This document shows, piece by piece, positions 1 to 5,803 of a DNA stretch of 11,384 nt (position 1 is the stretch's first letter; each line of letters opens with the position of its first letter). The stretch spans positions 1 through 11,384 of the forward strand of contig CALEGD010000014.1 of NCBI GenBank assembly GCA_937877075.1. The letters run 5' to 3'. The DNA comes from an uncultured Acholeplasmatales bacterium (GTDB taxonomy: Bacteria; Bacillota_I; Bacilli_A; ML615J-28; CAG-698). The notes under the pieces are model-generated. The model had not been told where the DNA came from. It saw only the letters and a list, made by a program, of their open reading frames with translations, and did not search any database. The translations under genes were made by a program, and so were the position numbers.

Positions 1-46
1 ACTAATAAAACATCAACGATTTCCGGACAAATGTTTCTACTGTCGC

Positions 47-79
47 AAATTAAAGAAATCTATTTTCGGGCTTTAATTT
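47..79. repeat. AT-rich inverted repeat at the end of the aminotransferase gene
   Basis: Perfect nine-base arms (AAATTAAAG at 47-55, CTTTAATTT at 71-79) flank a 15-base loop and include the aminotransferase stop codon. In the gene's direction no U-tract follows and the stem holds only one G-C pair, so this is at best a weak terminator or a 3' end stabiliser. It may equally be chance in AT-rich DNA. Confidence 0.3.
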
Positions 80-1299
80 ATTTTGTCTATTACTCGTTTA
101 ATGCGTCCGGCTAGACCCTTTAAATCCGAAATGGGAACTGAACAAATCGCTAGCCTAATGGAATCAAAACAAGGTAGCAGATAAATCTTTTCTTCTTCAA
201 TTAAAGCTTTTAGAACCGCTTCATTATCCTTAACCGGAATCGTGATAAAAAATCCGCTGGAGTATGGATAAGTCTTTAAGCCGACTTTTGATGCTTCATT
301 CAAAAAAACATTTGCTCTTTCTTTAATAATCTCCTTTACATCATTCAACTCTTTTAGATATTGTTTTTTAAAATCAGGATTTTTATCGATAGCGATTAGA
401 AGATTAATCAAGCCCTTATTGGCATTGGACCAGGTATTGCGGGCCGTATAATTCCCGGCATTATAAAAATCAATGACTTCAGCTTCACTTTTTCCCATAA
501 TGATTTGAGCACCGAGACGTTGCCCATATACGGAAAAGGTTTTAGAAGCACTAAAAGTAATTGAAATCAGGACATTATTATTTGTTTGACTGAGAATTTT
601 AAATTTCTCCCGTGAATTTTGGGAAGCAAAATCCAGGTAAGCTATATCATAAATCAAGACAGAAGGAACTTTTATTTCGTTCAAATAGGAAATTATTGAT
701 TGGAGTTCTTCATTTGTTAGATTGTAGCCGGTAGGATTATTACAAGGGTCATTGATGATGGTGACTAACTTTCCCTGTTTATGAATAATCGTTTCCGCTG
801 CTTTTTTAAAACCAGCGACATTATAACCATCATTGAAATAGAATTGATATTTTTGGGTTTCAAAACCAAGATTTGAAGCAATTCCTACATAAGGGGACCA
901 AAAAAGATTGGGAAAAAGAAGAGTTTCTCCGGGATCCAAACTATTGAAAACACTGCTGAAGATTGCTCCGGTACCTCCGGGTGTAGCTATTACCCGGCAA
1001 AATGATTCTTTTTCAATCTCTTCTCGATAAGATTCAAAAACCCAATTTAAAACAGCTTCCCTAAATTCCTTTCCGCCATCACTCGGAGAATAAGCATATA
1101 AACAATCATCATTTAAATTCTTAAGGATTTCATCAACAGTTTTAAAACCATGAAAAAGATAATCATCATAATAAAACATTCCGGTTGTCGCATTAATTGT
1201 TTGCGGGTCAAGTGTCTTCGCAATTTTTGCTTCATTAGCAATTTGAAGATTATCCCTTTTTAAGACCTTCCCTGCGGCATGACGAGCAATGATATTCAT
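73..1299 (-). CDS. PLP-dependent aminotransferase, aspartate/aromatic type
   Basis: A 408-residue fold-type I aminotransferase that should move an amino group between an amino acid and a 2-oxo acid in the cytoplasm, using pyridoxal phosphate. Seen in the sequence: glycine-rich PGGTGA at 108-113 (cofactor phosphate region), NNPTG at 187-191, IYD at 216-218 with Asp218 placed to contact the PLP nitrogen, Tyr221, SASK with Lys253 as the Schiff-base lysine, YGQRLGA at 258-264, and Arg382 in a C-terminal IRLAI segment, suited to bind the substrate carboxylate. The NPTG...D.AY...S.SK..S.YG.R order resembles AspC/TyrB (subgroup I-alpha) more than the AlaT or branched-chain enzymes. The substrate cannot be fixed from sequence. 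The ATG overlaps the nudF stop by four bases (ATGA) and follows a GGGAGG Shine-Dalgarno site, so the two genes form a coupled operon. The length is normal for the family and no damage is visible. Confidence 0.9.
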   Translation of the reverse strand: MNIIARHAAGKVLKRDNLQIANEAKIAKTLDPQTINATTGMFYYDDYLFHGFKTVDEILKNLNDDCLYAYSPSDGGKEFREAVLNWVFESYREEIEKESFCRVIATPGGTGAIFSSVFNSLDPGETLLFPNLFWSPYVGIASNLGFETQKYQFYFNDGYNVAGFKKAAETIIHKQGKLVTIINDPCNNPTGYNLTNEELQSIISYLNEIKVPSVLIYDIAYLDFASQNSREKFKILSQTNNNVLISITFSASKTFSVYGQRLGAQIIMGKSEAEVIDFYNAGNYTARNTWSNANKGLINLLIAIDKNPDFKKQYLKELNDVKEIIKERANVFLNEASKVGLKTYPYSSGFFITIPVKDNEAVLKALIEEEKIYLLPCFDSIRLAICSVPISDLKGLAGRIKRVIDKIN

Positions 1300-1841
1300 T
1301 TGAACCTCCCTAACAATCTATCTTTACATTTTAATAATAAAACAATAGTTTTAGAATCAACTATCTTCCCTTCTTCAAGAAGATTAAAAGCCTCTTTAAT
1401 CGGAATTTCAAGAGTATCAAGAAATTCATCTTCATCAAGAGAAGAAATAAAATTTTGATAATTTTCGGTAAAATAAAGATGAATGATTTCATCGGTATAT
1501 CCTGGCGAAGGATAGATTCTCCCGATTTTCTCAATTTTTAAAGGTTTGATTCCAACCTCTTCTTGCAATTCACGAATGATTGTCTTTTCCGGTTCTTCAT
1601 CTTTTTCCAATCTACCAGCGGGAAATTCCAAAATTTCTTCTTTATAGGGATGGCGATATTGTCTGACAAAAATAAGCTTATTTTCCGGAGTTAAGACCAG
1701 ACAAGCAGCTGCACCTTTGTGTTCTATAATCTCACGAAATACGTTCTTACCGTTTTGAAGCAGCACTAAATCCCGACGCAATTTAAGAATCCTACCTTGA
1801 TAGAGATATTCTGATGAGATTGTTCTTTCACTATATTTCAT
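1296..1841 (-). CDS. nudF: ADP-ribose pyrophosphatase, Nudix hydrolase NudF
   Basis: A cytoplasmic, Mg-dependent hydrolase expected to split ADP-ribose (and related ADP-sugars) into AMP and ribose 5-phosphate. The Nudix box is complete (GX5EX7REUXEEXGU), running from GRLEKDE to RELQEEVGI at residues 76-98 of the 181-residue form. YPSPGYTDE about ten residues further on is typical of the ADP-ribose subfamily, and the N-terminus lines up with B. subtilis NudF. I chose the ATG at 1841-1839: GGTGG at 1847-1851 lies five bases upstream of it, and family alignment begins there. An in-frame ATG four codons earlier (1853) lies only about two bases after the predicted transcription start and has no ribosome binding site. 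The 3' end overlaps the aminotransferase start (ATGA). The product name is firm; substrate preference is inferred from the family. Confidence 0.9.
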   Translation of the reverse strand: MKYSERTISSEYLYQGRILKLRRDLVLLQNGKNVFREIIEHKGAAACLVLTPENKLIFVRQYRHPYKEEILEFPAGRLEKDEEPEKTIIRELQEEVGIKPLKIEKIGRIYPSPGYTDEIIHLYFTENYQNFISSLDEDEFLDTLEIPIKEAFNLLEEGKIVDSKTIVLLLKCKDRLLGRFK

Positions 1842-1861
1842 ATTTTCCACCATTTGCTTAT

Positions 1862-1890
1862 ATTATATACCAAGACTTTTCGAATGAAAA
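1862..1890 (-). promoter_or_regulatory. Sigma-A type promoter of nudF-aminotransferase operon
   Basis: On the minus strand TTTTCA (1885-1890) is followed by a 17-base spacer and TATAAT (1862-1867). The predicted start is near 1855, giving a leader of about 14 bases to the chosen nudF ATG. The -35 box partly overlaps the T-tract of the preceding ysxE terminator, so the two signals are packed together. Confidence 0.65.
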
Positions 1891-1922
1891 GAAAAAAGAT
1901 AAAACTACTCAGTCTTATCTTT
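1886..1922 (-). terminator. Intrinsic terminator overlapping the ysxE-like stop codon
   Basis: Minus-strand arms AAAGATAAGACT (1922-1911) and AGTTTTATCTTT (1906-1895) pair over 12 positions with one G-U wobble, around a GAGT loop, followed by TTTCTTTTC. The stem includes the last four sense codons, and the stop codon TAG (1907-1905) spans the end of the loop and the start of the second arm. Confidence 0.8.
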
Positions 1923-2840
1923 GTTTAGGTCGAATGAATCAATAAATTTTTTTATTGAAGTGCTGGCATAGAGAAAACTTTGGCTGGAAATATAATCTTT
2001 ATCATAAATGACAATTCCCTTGAGATAATAGAGCAGAACCAGAAAATAAAAATAATTAATATAAAAGTCATCGTCAAATTTTTCAAAGTAACGATTGACT
2101 AAGGCTTTTAAATCAATATTAATGTCTTCAGCGGAAATATAAAACTTCGCCAAATCAAGGGAGGCGATGCCTACTTTAGCCCTTTCAATACTGGTTAGGT
2201 AACGATGACCCCGATAAGTTAGAAGATGATTAATCTTTGGATTATTATGAACAAAGGCATAATAGACACTCTTCTTATCCTTGATTTCTGAAACAATTCG
2301 ACGGTGGATATGACCCATAATTTTCTTTGCATCAAGCAGGTGATGATAATTTTTTAACACAGGGATACTATATTCATCAAAATCACGTGTTTCTAAAGTC
2401 CGGATATAGGCTTCTAAAAGGTTAAACTTATACTGTAGATATTCAAATAAAAGTTCCATTTTTCGGCGTGAAAACTCTACTGATAATTGTCTTTTAAAGA
2501 AAGTATTGCTGTGAAGATCAGTAAGTTCATCCAATAAATTCACAGCTTTTATTTCACCGATAATATCATGATCATTTACGAAATCCATAACAAAGTATTT
2601 TTCTTTATTATGATCACTGATAAATTCGCCCATCCTGTTTTTTATCGGGTAGAGTATATTTTTGATTCCTTGATTATAGAGAAAATTATATTTTTCCTTC
2701 GCAAATAATTCACTCCGTTTGGAAAAGAAATAAATGCCATCACCGGTTTTAAGACGATAAGTCTTAGAAGTCAGCGGTTTATAGGAGACGAAGGTTAATT
2801 GATAAAGATCTCTTAAGCCGCGGAATACATTACGAATCAT
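1905..2840 (-). CDS. ysxE: YsxE/CotS-like spore-coat-associated protein with kinase-like fold, probable pseudokinase
   Basis: A 311-residue protein whose C-terminal half keeps the outline of an aminoglycoside-phosphotransferase/CotS-type fold. FVHNNPKINHLL at 196-207 stands where HxDxxxxN normally lies, and LTSIERAKVGIASLDLA at 215-231 stands where IDWExA...DLA normally lies. The catalytic Asp of the first motif is Asn200 and the metal-binding Asp of the second is Ser217, while the structural Asp229 is kept, so phosphotransfer looks unlikely. It directly follows a SpoVID-like gene, as ysxE follows spoVID in B. subtilis, where YsxE belongs to the CotS-related coat proteins. Its ATG overlaps the upstream TGA (ATGA) and has no Shine-Dalgarno sequence, so translation should depend on coupling. 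No signal peptide or clear membrane span is visible; residues 260-275 are very aromatic. The fold and naming rest on motif reading plus gene order. Confidence 0.6.
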   Translation of the reverse strand: MIRNVFRGLRDLYQLTFVSYKPLTSKTYRLKTGDGIYFFSKRSELFAKEKYNFLYNQGIKNILYPIKNRMGEFISDHNKEKYFVMDFVNDHDIIGEIKAVNLLDELTDLHSNTFFKRQLSVEFSRRKMELLFEYLQYKFNLLEAYIRTLETRDFDEYSIPVLKNYHHLLDAKKIMGHIHRRIVSEIKDKKSVYYAFVHNNPKINHLLTYRGHRYLTSIERAKVGIASLDLAKFYISAEDINIDLKALVNRYFEKFDDDFYINYFYFLVLLYYLKGIVIYDKDYISSQSFLYASTSIKKFIDSFDLNKDKTE

Positions 2841-3700
2841 TTTATTATAATGCGGCGTTTGTTGATAAAGTCTGATTTCTGATTATCCCGATAAACTTTA
2901 TCGACACTGACCCTCTCATTCCTGCAGATTTGTTCAATATCAGCTTCCTTATTAGTATAATAAACCTTGACGGATTTGAAATCATTTTTAATACTGGTCA
3001 GGAATCCACGGCAATCATCCCTCGATTCATCGCTATGTATCATAATTGCCTTCTCCGTTTCCGGTTCGAAAAAATTATCATCTGCTCTGGCCTCAAGAAT
3101 CTCATTTAAGAGTTCATTATATTTTTGATTAATTTCTGCTTTAATAGCTTCATCACTGACAGCAATAACATCCATCTCCGAATCCATAACAGGAACAGAT
3201 TCACTTTCTTCCTCAAAAGGAATTTCCTCTACTTGGGGTTTAGGCATTGGCTCTTCTTCCACTTCTTTAATCTCCACAATTTTTTCCTCTTTTCCAATAT
3301 CCTCAATTTCTTCCTCTGCTACAATCTCACCAATTTCTTCTTTTGCACCAATCTCCTCAATTTCTTCTGGCACTTCGTCCATTTTTTTTGGAGTATAGTC
3401 CACCAAAATATCGAATTGACATTCAATACCTTGATTGATAATTTCCTGACAGTCAAATTCTTGAACTTCAATCTTGTTTATTTGGAAATTTTTATCTTTG
3501 AAGACAATTGTGAAGGGGACGAGTTCGTTAAAGTCATAATGAATATTCATATCATCCTTGATAAAATTGCCTTGAATACGGATATTACCTTCAAGTGTAT
3601 CTCCCTTTACTTTATAACTATCAATATCACAAAAAATTTCATTTACATTTGTCATCTTTTCCAACTTAACTGAGGCATCACAACAAATCCTAAGTTCCAT
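2837..3700 (-). CDS. spoVID: SpoVID-like spore coat morphogenesis protein (SPOCS-like domain, acidic repeats, LysM)
   Basis: A 287-residue three-part protein. Residues 1-105 form a beta-rich domain (LEGNIRIQGNF at 36-46, then alternating strands to DILVDYTP) that I read as the SpoVID/SipL N-terminal domain. Residues 108-176 are a Glu-rich linker containing four tandem nine-residue repeats (112-147). Residues 244-287 fit a LysM module: VKVYYTNKEADIEQICRNE, VSVDKVYRDN, then a final strand. In B. subtilis the sigma-E-controlled SpoVID directs coat encasement of the forespore and ends in LysM; it is about 575 residues, so this is a short version. Supporting context: engB (ysxC) lies just upstream and the ysxE-like gene just downstream, matching ysxC...spoVID-ysxE order in Bacillus with the hem genes absent. 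The start is firm: AGGAGGG lies five bases before the ATG. A generic LysM protein with another role is the main alternative. Confidence 0.65.
   Translation of the reverse strand: MELRICCDASVKLEKMTNVNEIFCDIDSYKVKGDTLEGNIRIQGNFIKDDMNIHYDFNELVPFTIVFKDKNFQINKIEVQEFDCQEIINQGIECQFDILVDYTPKKMDEVPEEIEEIGAKEEIGEIVAEEEIEDIGKEEKIVEIKEVEEEPMPKPQVEEIPFEEESESVPVMDSEMDVIAVSDEAIKAEINQKYNELLNEILEARADDNFFEPETEKAIMIHSDESRDDCRGFLTSIKNDFKSVKVYYTNKEADIEQICRNERVSVDKVYRDNQKSDFINKRRIIIK
3260..3367 (-). repeat. Four 27-bp tandem repeats inside spoVID-like gene
   Basis: Codons 112-147 form four in-frame units of nine residues: EEIEEIGAK, EEIGEIVAE, EEIEDIGKE, EKIVEIKEV. The pattern is E-[EK]-I-x-[ED]-I-x-x-x. The DNA is also repetitive (CAATTTCTTC and CAATCTC recur), consistent with expansion by slippage or unequal crossing-over followed by drift. 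Confidence 0.75.
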
Positions 3701-3719
3701 AATATCCCTCCTATATAGA

Positions 3720-3748
3720 ATATTATGACAAGGGTAAAAAAAATAGAA
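3720..3748 (-). promoter_or_regulatory. Possible sigma-E-like promoter of spoVID-ysxE pair (weak)
   Basis: On the minus strand TTCTATT (3748-3742) and CATAATAT (3727-3720) are 14 bases apart, loosely like the mother-cell sigma-E pattern (ATA-type -35, CATACAnT -10). No good sigma-A promoter is visible between the engB terminator and the spoVID Shine-Dalgarno sequence. The predicted start would sit just upstream of the ribosome binding site. The match is imperfect and overlaps the engB terminator, so this is a hypothesis drawn partly from the known regulation of spoVID. Confidence 0.25.
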
Positions 3749-3770
3749 CTTAAGAGAGACGCTTAAGTTC
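3736..3770 (-). terminator. Intrinsic terminator after engB
   Basis: Perfect nine-base arms GAACTTAAG and CTTAAGTTC (3770-3762 and 3754-3746 on the minus strand) around a seven-base loop, followed by TATTTTTTTT. The hairpin begins three bases after the engB stop codon. Confidence 0.9.
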
Positions 3771-3773
3771 TTA

Positions 3774-4343
3774 TCATTTCAATAATTTTCTGAGGATATC
3801 CAAACCGATTTTAGTTTGGGTGGAAGTAATAATTAATTCTGCTTCTTCCAATTGCATTTTTTCGCGGATTTTCTTTAAATGCCGAAAAAGCAAAGTTTTT
3901 CCAACCTTATCGGCTTTTGTAGTGACAACCTTAATCTTAATACCTAGATATTTCAGATAATCATACATCAAAAGGTCATCAGCAGTTGGTCCGACTTTAG
4001 TATCAACCAAAAGGAAAGCAAGTTTTAAATTCGGATTGTTTTTTAGATAGTCTTCGATATATTTTCCAAAGTTCTGGCGTTTTTCCATACTTTGAATAGC
4101 ATAACCATAGCCCGGCACATCTACTAAGTAAAAGGCTTCATCAATCAAAAAGAAATTGATTGTCTGAGTTTTTCCGGGTTTTGAAGAAGTATGGGCAAGG
4201 AGATTGCGTTTTGTTATACCATTGATCAAACTCGATTTTCCAACATTAGAGCGTCCTAAAAAAACATATTCCGGAAGATTCCTTTTATTCGGAAATTGAG
4301 CTTTTGATACAGCACTGATTATAAATTCGCATTTATTAAACAT
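3774..4343 (-). CDS. engB: Ribosome biogenesis GTP-binding protein EngB (YsxC)
   Basis: A 189-residue TRAFAC-class GTPase that binds the large ribosomal subunit precursor and is needed for late 50S assembly; it is usually essential in Firmicutes. All G motifs are visible: G1 GRSNVGKS at 30-37, a G2 Thr in the KPGKTQTINF segment at 55-64, G3 DVPGYG at 75-80, G4 TKAD at 142-145, and a G5-like TSTQTKIG near 173. The PGYG form of G3 and the KTQTINF switch are EngB signatures. The length is normal (190-200). The ATG follows AGGTGA at a normal distance. The start codon lies only 16 bases from the end of the rnpB terminator T-tract, so no separate promoter fits in the gap. In B. subtilis the gene lies in the lonA-ysxC-hem-spoVID-ysxE neighbourhood, and here it is directly followed by the spoVID-like gene. 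Confidence 0.97.
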   Translation of the reverse strand: MFNKCEFIISAVSKAQFPNKRNLPEYVFLGRSNVGKSSLINGITKRNLLAHTSSKPGKTQTINFFLIDEAFYLVDVPGYGYAIQSMEKRQNFGKYIEDYLKNNPNLKLAFLLVDTKVGPTADDLLMYDYLKYLGIKIKVVTTKADKVGKTLLFRHLKKIREKMQLEEAELIITSTQTKIGLDILRKLLK

Positions 4344-4358
4344 AAAATCACCTGATAG

Positions 4359-4386
4359 AAAAAATCACATATGGTAAACATATGCG
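4359..4386 (-). terminator. Intrinsic terminator of rnpB
   Basis: Minus-strand CGCATATG (4386-4379), loop TTTAC, CATATGTG (4373-4366), with one G-U pair, then ATTTTTTC. It lies just past the RNase P RNA 3' end and immediately before the engB ribosome binding site. Confidence 0.8.
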
Positions 4387-4396
4387 AAAAGTGGAT

Positions 4397-4739
4397 TGTA
4401 TTCTATAAGCCTTGTTCTGTACTTCATTAAGAAGTGGTAATCATTTATCTCTACCACATTGGTGATAGTCTTAAACCCGTTCATTTCCGGTTTTAAGATT
4501 CCCCTACCATTATTTGGGTTTCTAGCTTATGGGGTTTACCCGTTTCACTTCTCGGTTTCCCGAGAACTTCGTCACTGTGGCACTTTAGAGAGAATCGCCA
4601 TTTTACAGGGTCATCTCCGCCATCACTTTCCCAAGTGTCCTAACTTATGAATTCGTTAGGCATAAACACTACAGCATCTCAGCATGTGCTAGCAAGGACT
4701 TTCCTAACGGAAATTAATCCGCTCGATTACCTGAATACA
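4397..4739 (-). ncRNA. rnpB: RNase P RNA, Bacillus type (class B)
   Basis: The catalytic RNA of RNase P, which matures tRNA 5' ends. Conserved pieces read on the minus strand: AGGAAAGTCC (4705-4696), GCTGAGATGCTGTAGTG, the AGTGCCACAGTGACGAAGTT core (4584-4565), GGTAAACCCC of the L15 loop that binds tRNA CCA (4540-4531), AAACCCAAAT followed by GGTAGGGGAA, and the 3' ACAGAACAAGGCTTATAG (4420-4403). These match B. subtilis rnpB in order and spacing, so it is class B. The ends are set by a seven-base P1 helix, TGTATTC (4739-4733) with GAATACA (4403-4397). The promoter -10 box ends seven bases upstream of 4739, placing the transcription start at the P1 5' end. A terminator follows. The size of about 343 bases is a little shorter than B. 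subtilis. Short open frames across this interval on the plus strand are not genes. Confidence 0.97.
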
Positions 4740-4745
4740 TTATAT

Positions 4746-4774
4746 ATTATACACGATAAACATTATTTTTTCAA
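4746..4774 (-). promoter_or_regulatory. Sigma-A promoter of rnpB
   Basis: TTGAAA (4774-4769), 17-base spacer, TATAAT (4751-4746). The predicted start near 4739 coincides with the first base of the RNase P RNA P1 helix, which supports both calls. Confidence 0.88.
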
Positions 4775-4813
4775 GAGTTTTTTGATAATTTTCAGTTTCA
4801 AAATAAATGCATA

Positions 4814-5668
4814 TTATTTAGCTATCAAGACATCGATAATAGCTTTTGGAATAGAATCATATCTTTTTCCGTTTAAAACCTTTCCACCAAATTCATCATC
4901 TTCTTCTACAAGTTTATCTATGCTGACGGTAAAAAAATGATCCTTAACTGTATATTTTTGATTTCTCAAGATCTTATTATCTTGATCAATCACATAAAAA
5001 TCGAAATCATAATTTGCATCTTCAACTGTTTTTACTTTTGCTTCATCATTAAATTGGAAATTCAAGTATACCCTAAGGCCATCTTCAAAATCACTATCTT
5101 TTAAATAATCAGTAAAGACTACATAATCCAGTGTTTCTAAACGTTTTAAATAAACATCCAAATTTAAATATTCTTGTTTGAAAAATTGTTGAACGATTGC
5201 TTCAAAATTAAAATATAGATTTCCTTTTTCAAAATAGCTACTATAATAATAAAGGGCACCGTGTTTTGGAACAACGAAGTTTAAATTAAAATCCAGAATA
5301 TTGCCTTCTTGATCAAGATAAAAAGCACTGTAAGTATTGGCAAGTAAATCAGACTCAGCGTGGGATTTCTTGTACATTTCATCATAAAGTATTTCAAAAT
5401 CAATTTCATTCAAGGTATTACCAATTTCTATCTTGAAATTATTTTGTTCATATCTGTAAATAGCATCTGAGGCAAGTTGTAAAATAATTATCGAAAAGAC
5501 TATAAAAACTTTAACTAAGGTTTTAATTCTAGTAAAATTTATTTTAATTTCAGCATTTTCATCTTTTAGTTTATTAATAATAGATCTAAACCAGTAATAC
5601 AAAATGATTAAGGTAATAAAACACAAAATTGAAATTAACCAAATAATCAACATTTGAGTTCTTTCCAT
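4814..5668 (-). CDS. Hypothetical membrane protein with two N-terminal helices and an extracytoplasmic domain
   Basis: I do not recognise this 284-residue protein. Two hydrophobic spans are clear, about residues 6-27 and 50-69. The loop between them is rich in Lys and Arg (RSIINKLKDENAEIK), so by the positive-inside rule the N-terminus is outside, the loop is cytoplasmic, and the C-terminal 215 residues are outside. That region is acidic and aromatic, with alternating hydrophobic residues suggesting beta structure, and has no recognisable catalytic motif or repeat. I placed the start at 5668: AAAGGAG lies eight bases before it and the promoter gives a 41-base leader. The in-frame ATG at 5701 has no ribosome binding site and would add a poorly hydrophobic extension. 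It is a single-gene unit between pnp and rnpB with its own promoter and no convincing terminator before the rnpB promoter. It could be a lineage-specific envelope or sensor-type protein. Confidence 0.75.
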   Translation of the reverse strand: MERTQMLIIWLISILCFITLIILYYWFRSIINKLKDENAEIKINFTRIKTLVKVFIVFSIIILQLASDAIYRYEQNNFKIEIGNTLNEIDFEILYDEMYKKSHAESDLLANTYSAFYLDQEGNILDFNLNFVVPKHGALYYYSSYFEKGNLYFNFEAIVQQFFKQEYLNLDVYLKRLETLDYVVFTDYLKDSDFEDGLRVYLNFQFNDEAKVKTVEDANYDFDFYVIDQDNKILRNQKYTVKDHFFTVSIDKLVEEDDEFGGKVLNGKRYDSIPKAIIDVLIAK

Positions 5669-5716
5669 TATCCCCACTCCTTTACAAATATAAATATTCA
5701 TTTGTTATACAATTAT

Positions 5717-5745
5717 ATTATATGAATAATTATCATATTTTTCAA
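5717..5745 (-). promoter_or_regulatory. Sigma-A promoter of the membrane protein gene
   Basis: TTGAAA (5745-5740), 17-base spacer, TATAAT (5722-5717), the same boxes and spacing as the rnpB promoter. The predicted start is near 5710, which supports translation from 5668 rather than 5701. Confidence 0.8.
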
Positions 5746-5757
5746 CTGTTTTTAAAT

Positions 5758-5780
5758 ATATAATAATAATAATAAAATAA
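5758..5780. repeat. Short TAA/ATA microsatellite downstream of pnp terminator
   Basis: About five consecutive TAA units followed by AATAAAATAA. It extends the T-rich tail of the pnp terminator on the minus strand. Small and probably just AT-rich spacer. Confidence 0.5.
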
Positions 5781-5801
5781 AAACTTCTCATTGGAGAAGT
5801 T
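5771..5801 (-). terminator. Intrinsic terminator after pnp
   Basis: Perfect eight-base arms AACTTCTC (5801-5794) and GAGAAGTT (5789-5782) around CAAT, followed by TTTATTTTATT. It starts two bases after the pnp TAA. Confidence 0.85.
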
Positions 5802-5803
5802 CC

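Noticed and set aside
1..72. Minus-strand open stretch reading ISLICDSRNICPEIVDVLL, and a plus-strand open frame 1-114.
   Set aside because: The minus frame has a TAG directly before its first codon and no usual start codon or ribosome site. The plus frame overlaps the end of the aminotransferase gene and has no recognisable similarity. The window edge prevents a decision.
3125..3673. Long plus-strand open frame opposite the spoVID-like gene.
   Set aside because: It is rich in Phe, Asn and Leu because it mirrors the Glu/Ile-rich coding strand. It has no ribosome site and no family features.
4359..4386. CATATG palindromes before engB as an operator.
   Set aside because: The inverted repeat is followed by six Ts directly after rnpB, so a terminator explains it fully.
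4459..4940. Two plus-strand open frames across the RNase P RNA and the end of the membrane protein gene.
   Set aside because: The first is an artefact of the structured RNA gene. The second runs through the rnpB promoter and has no family similarity.
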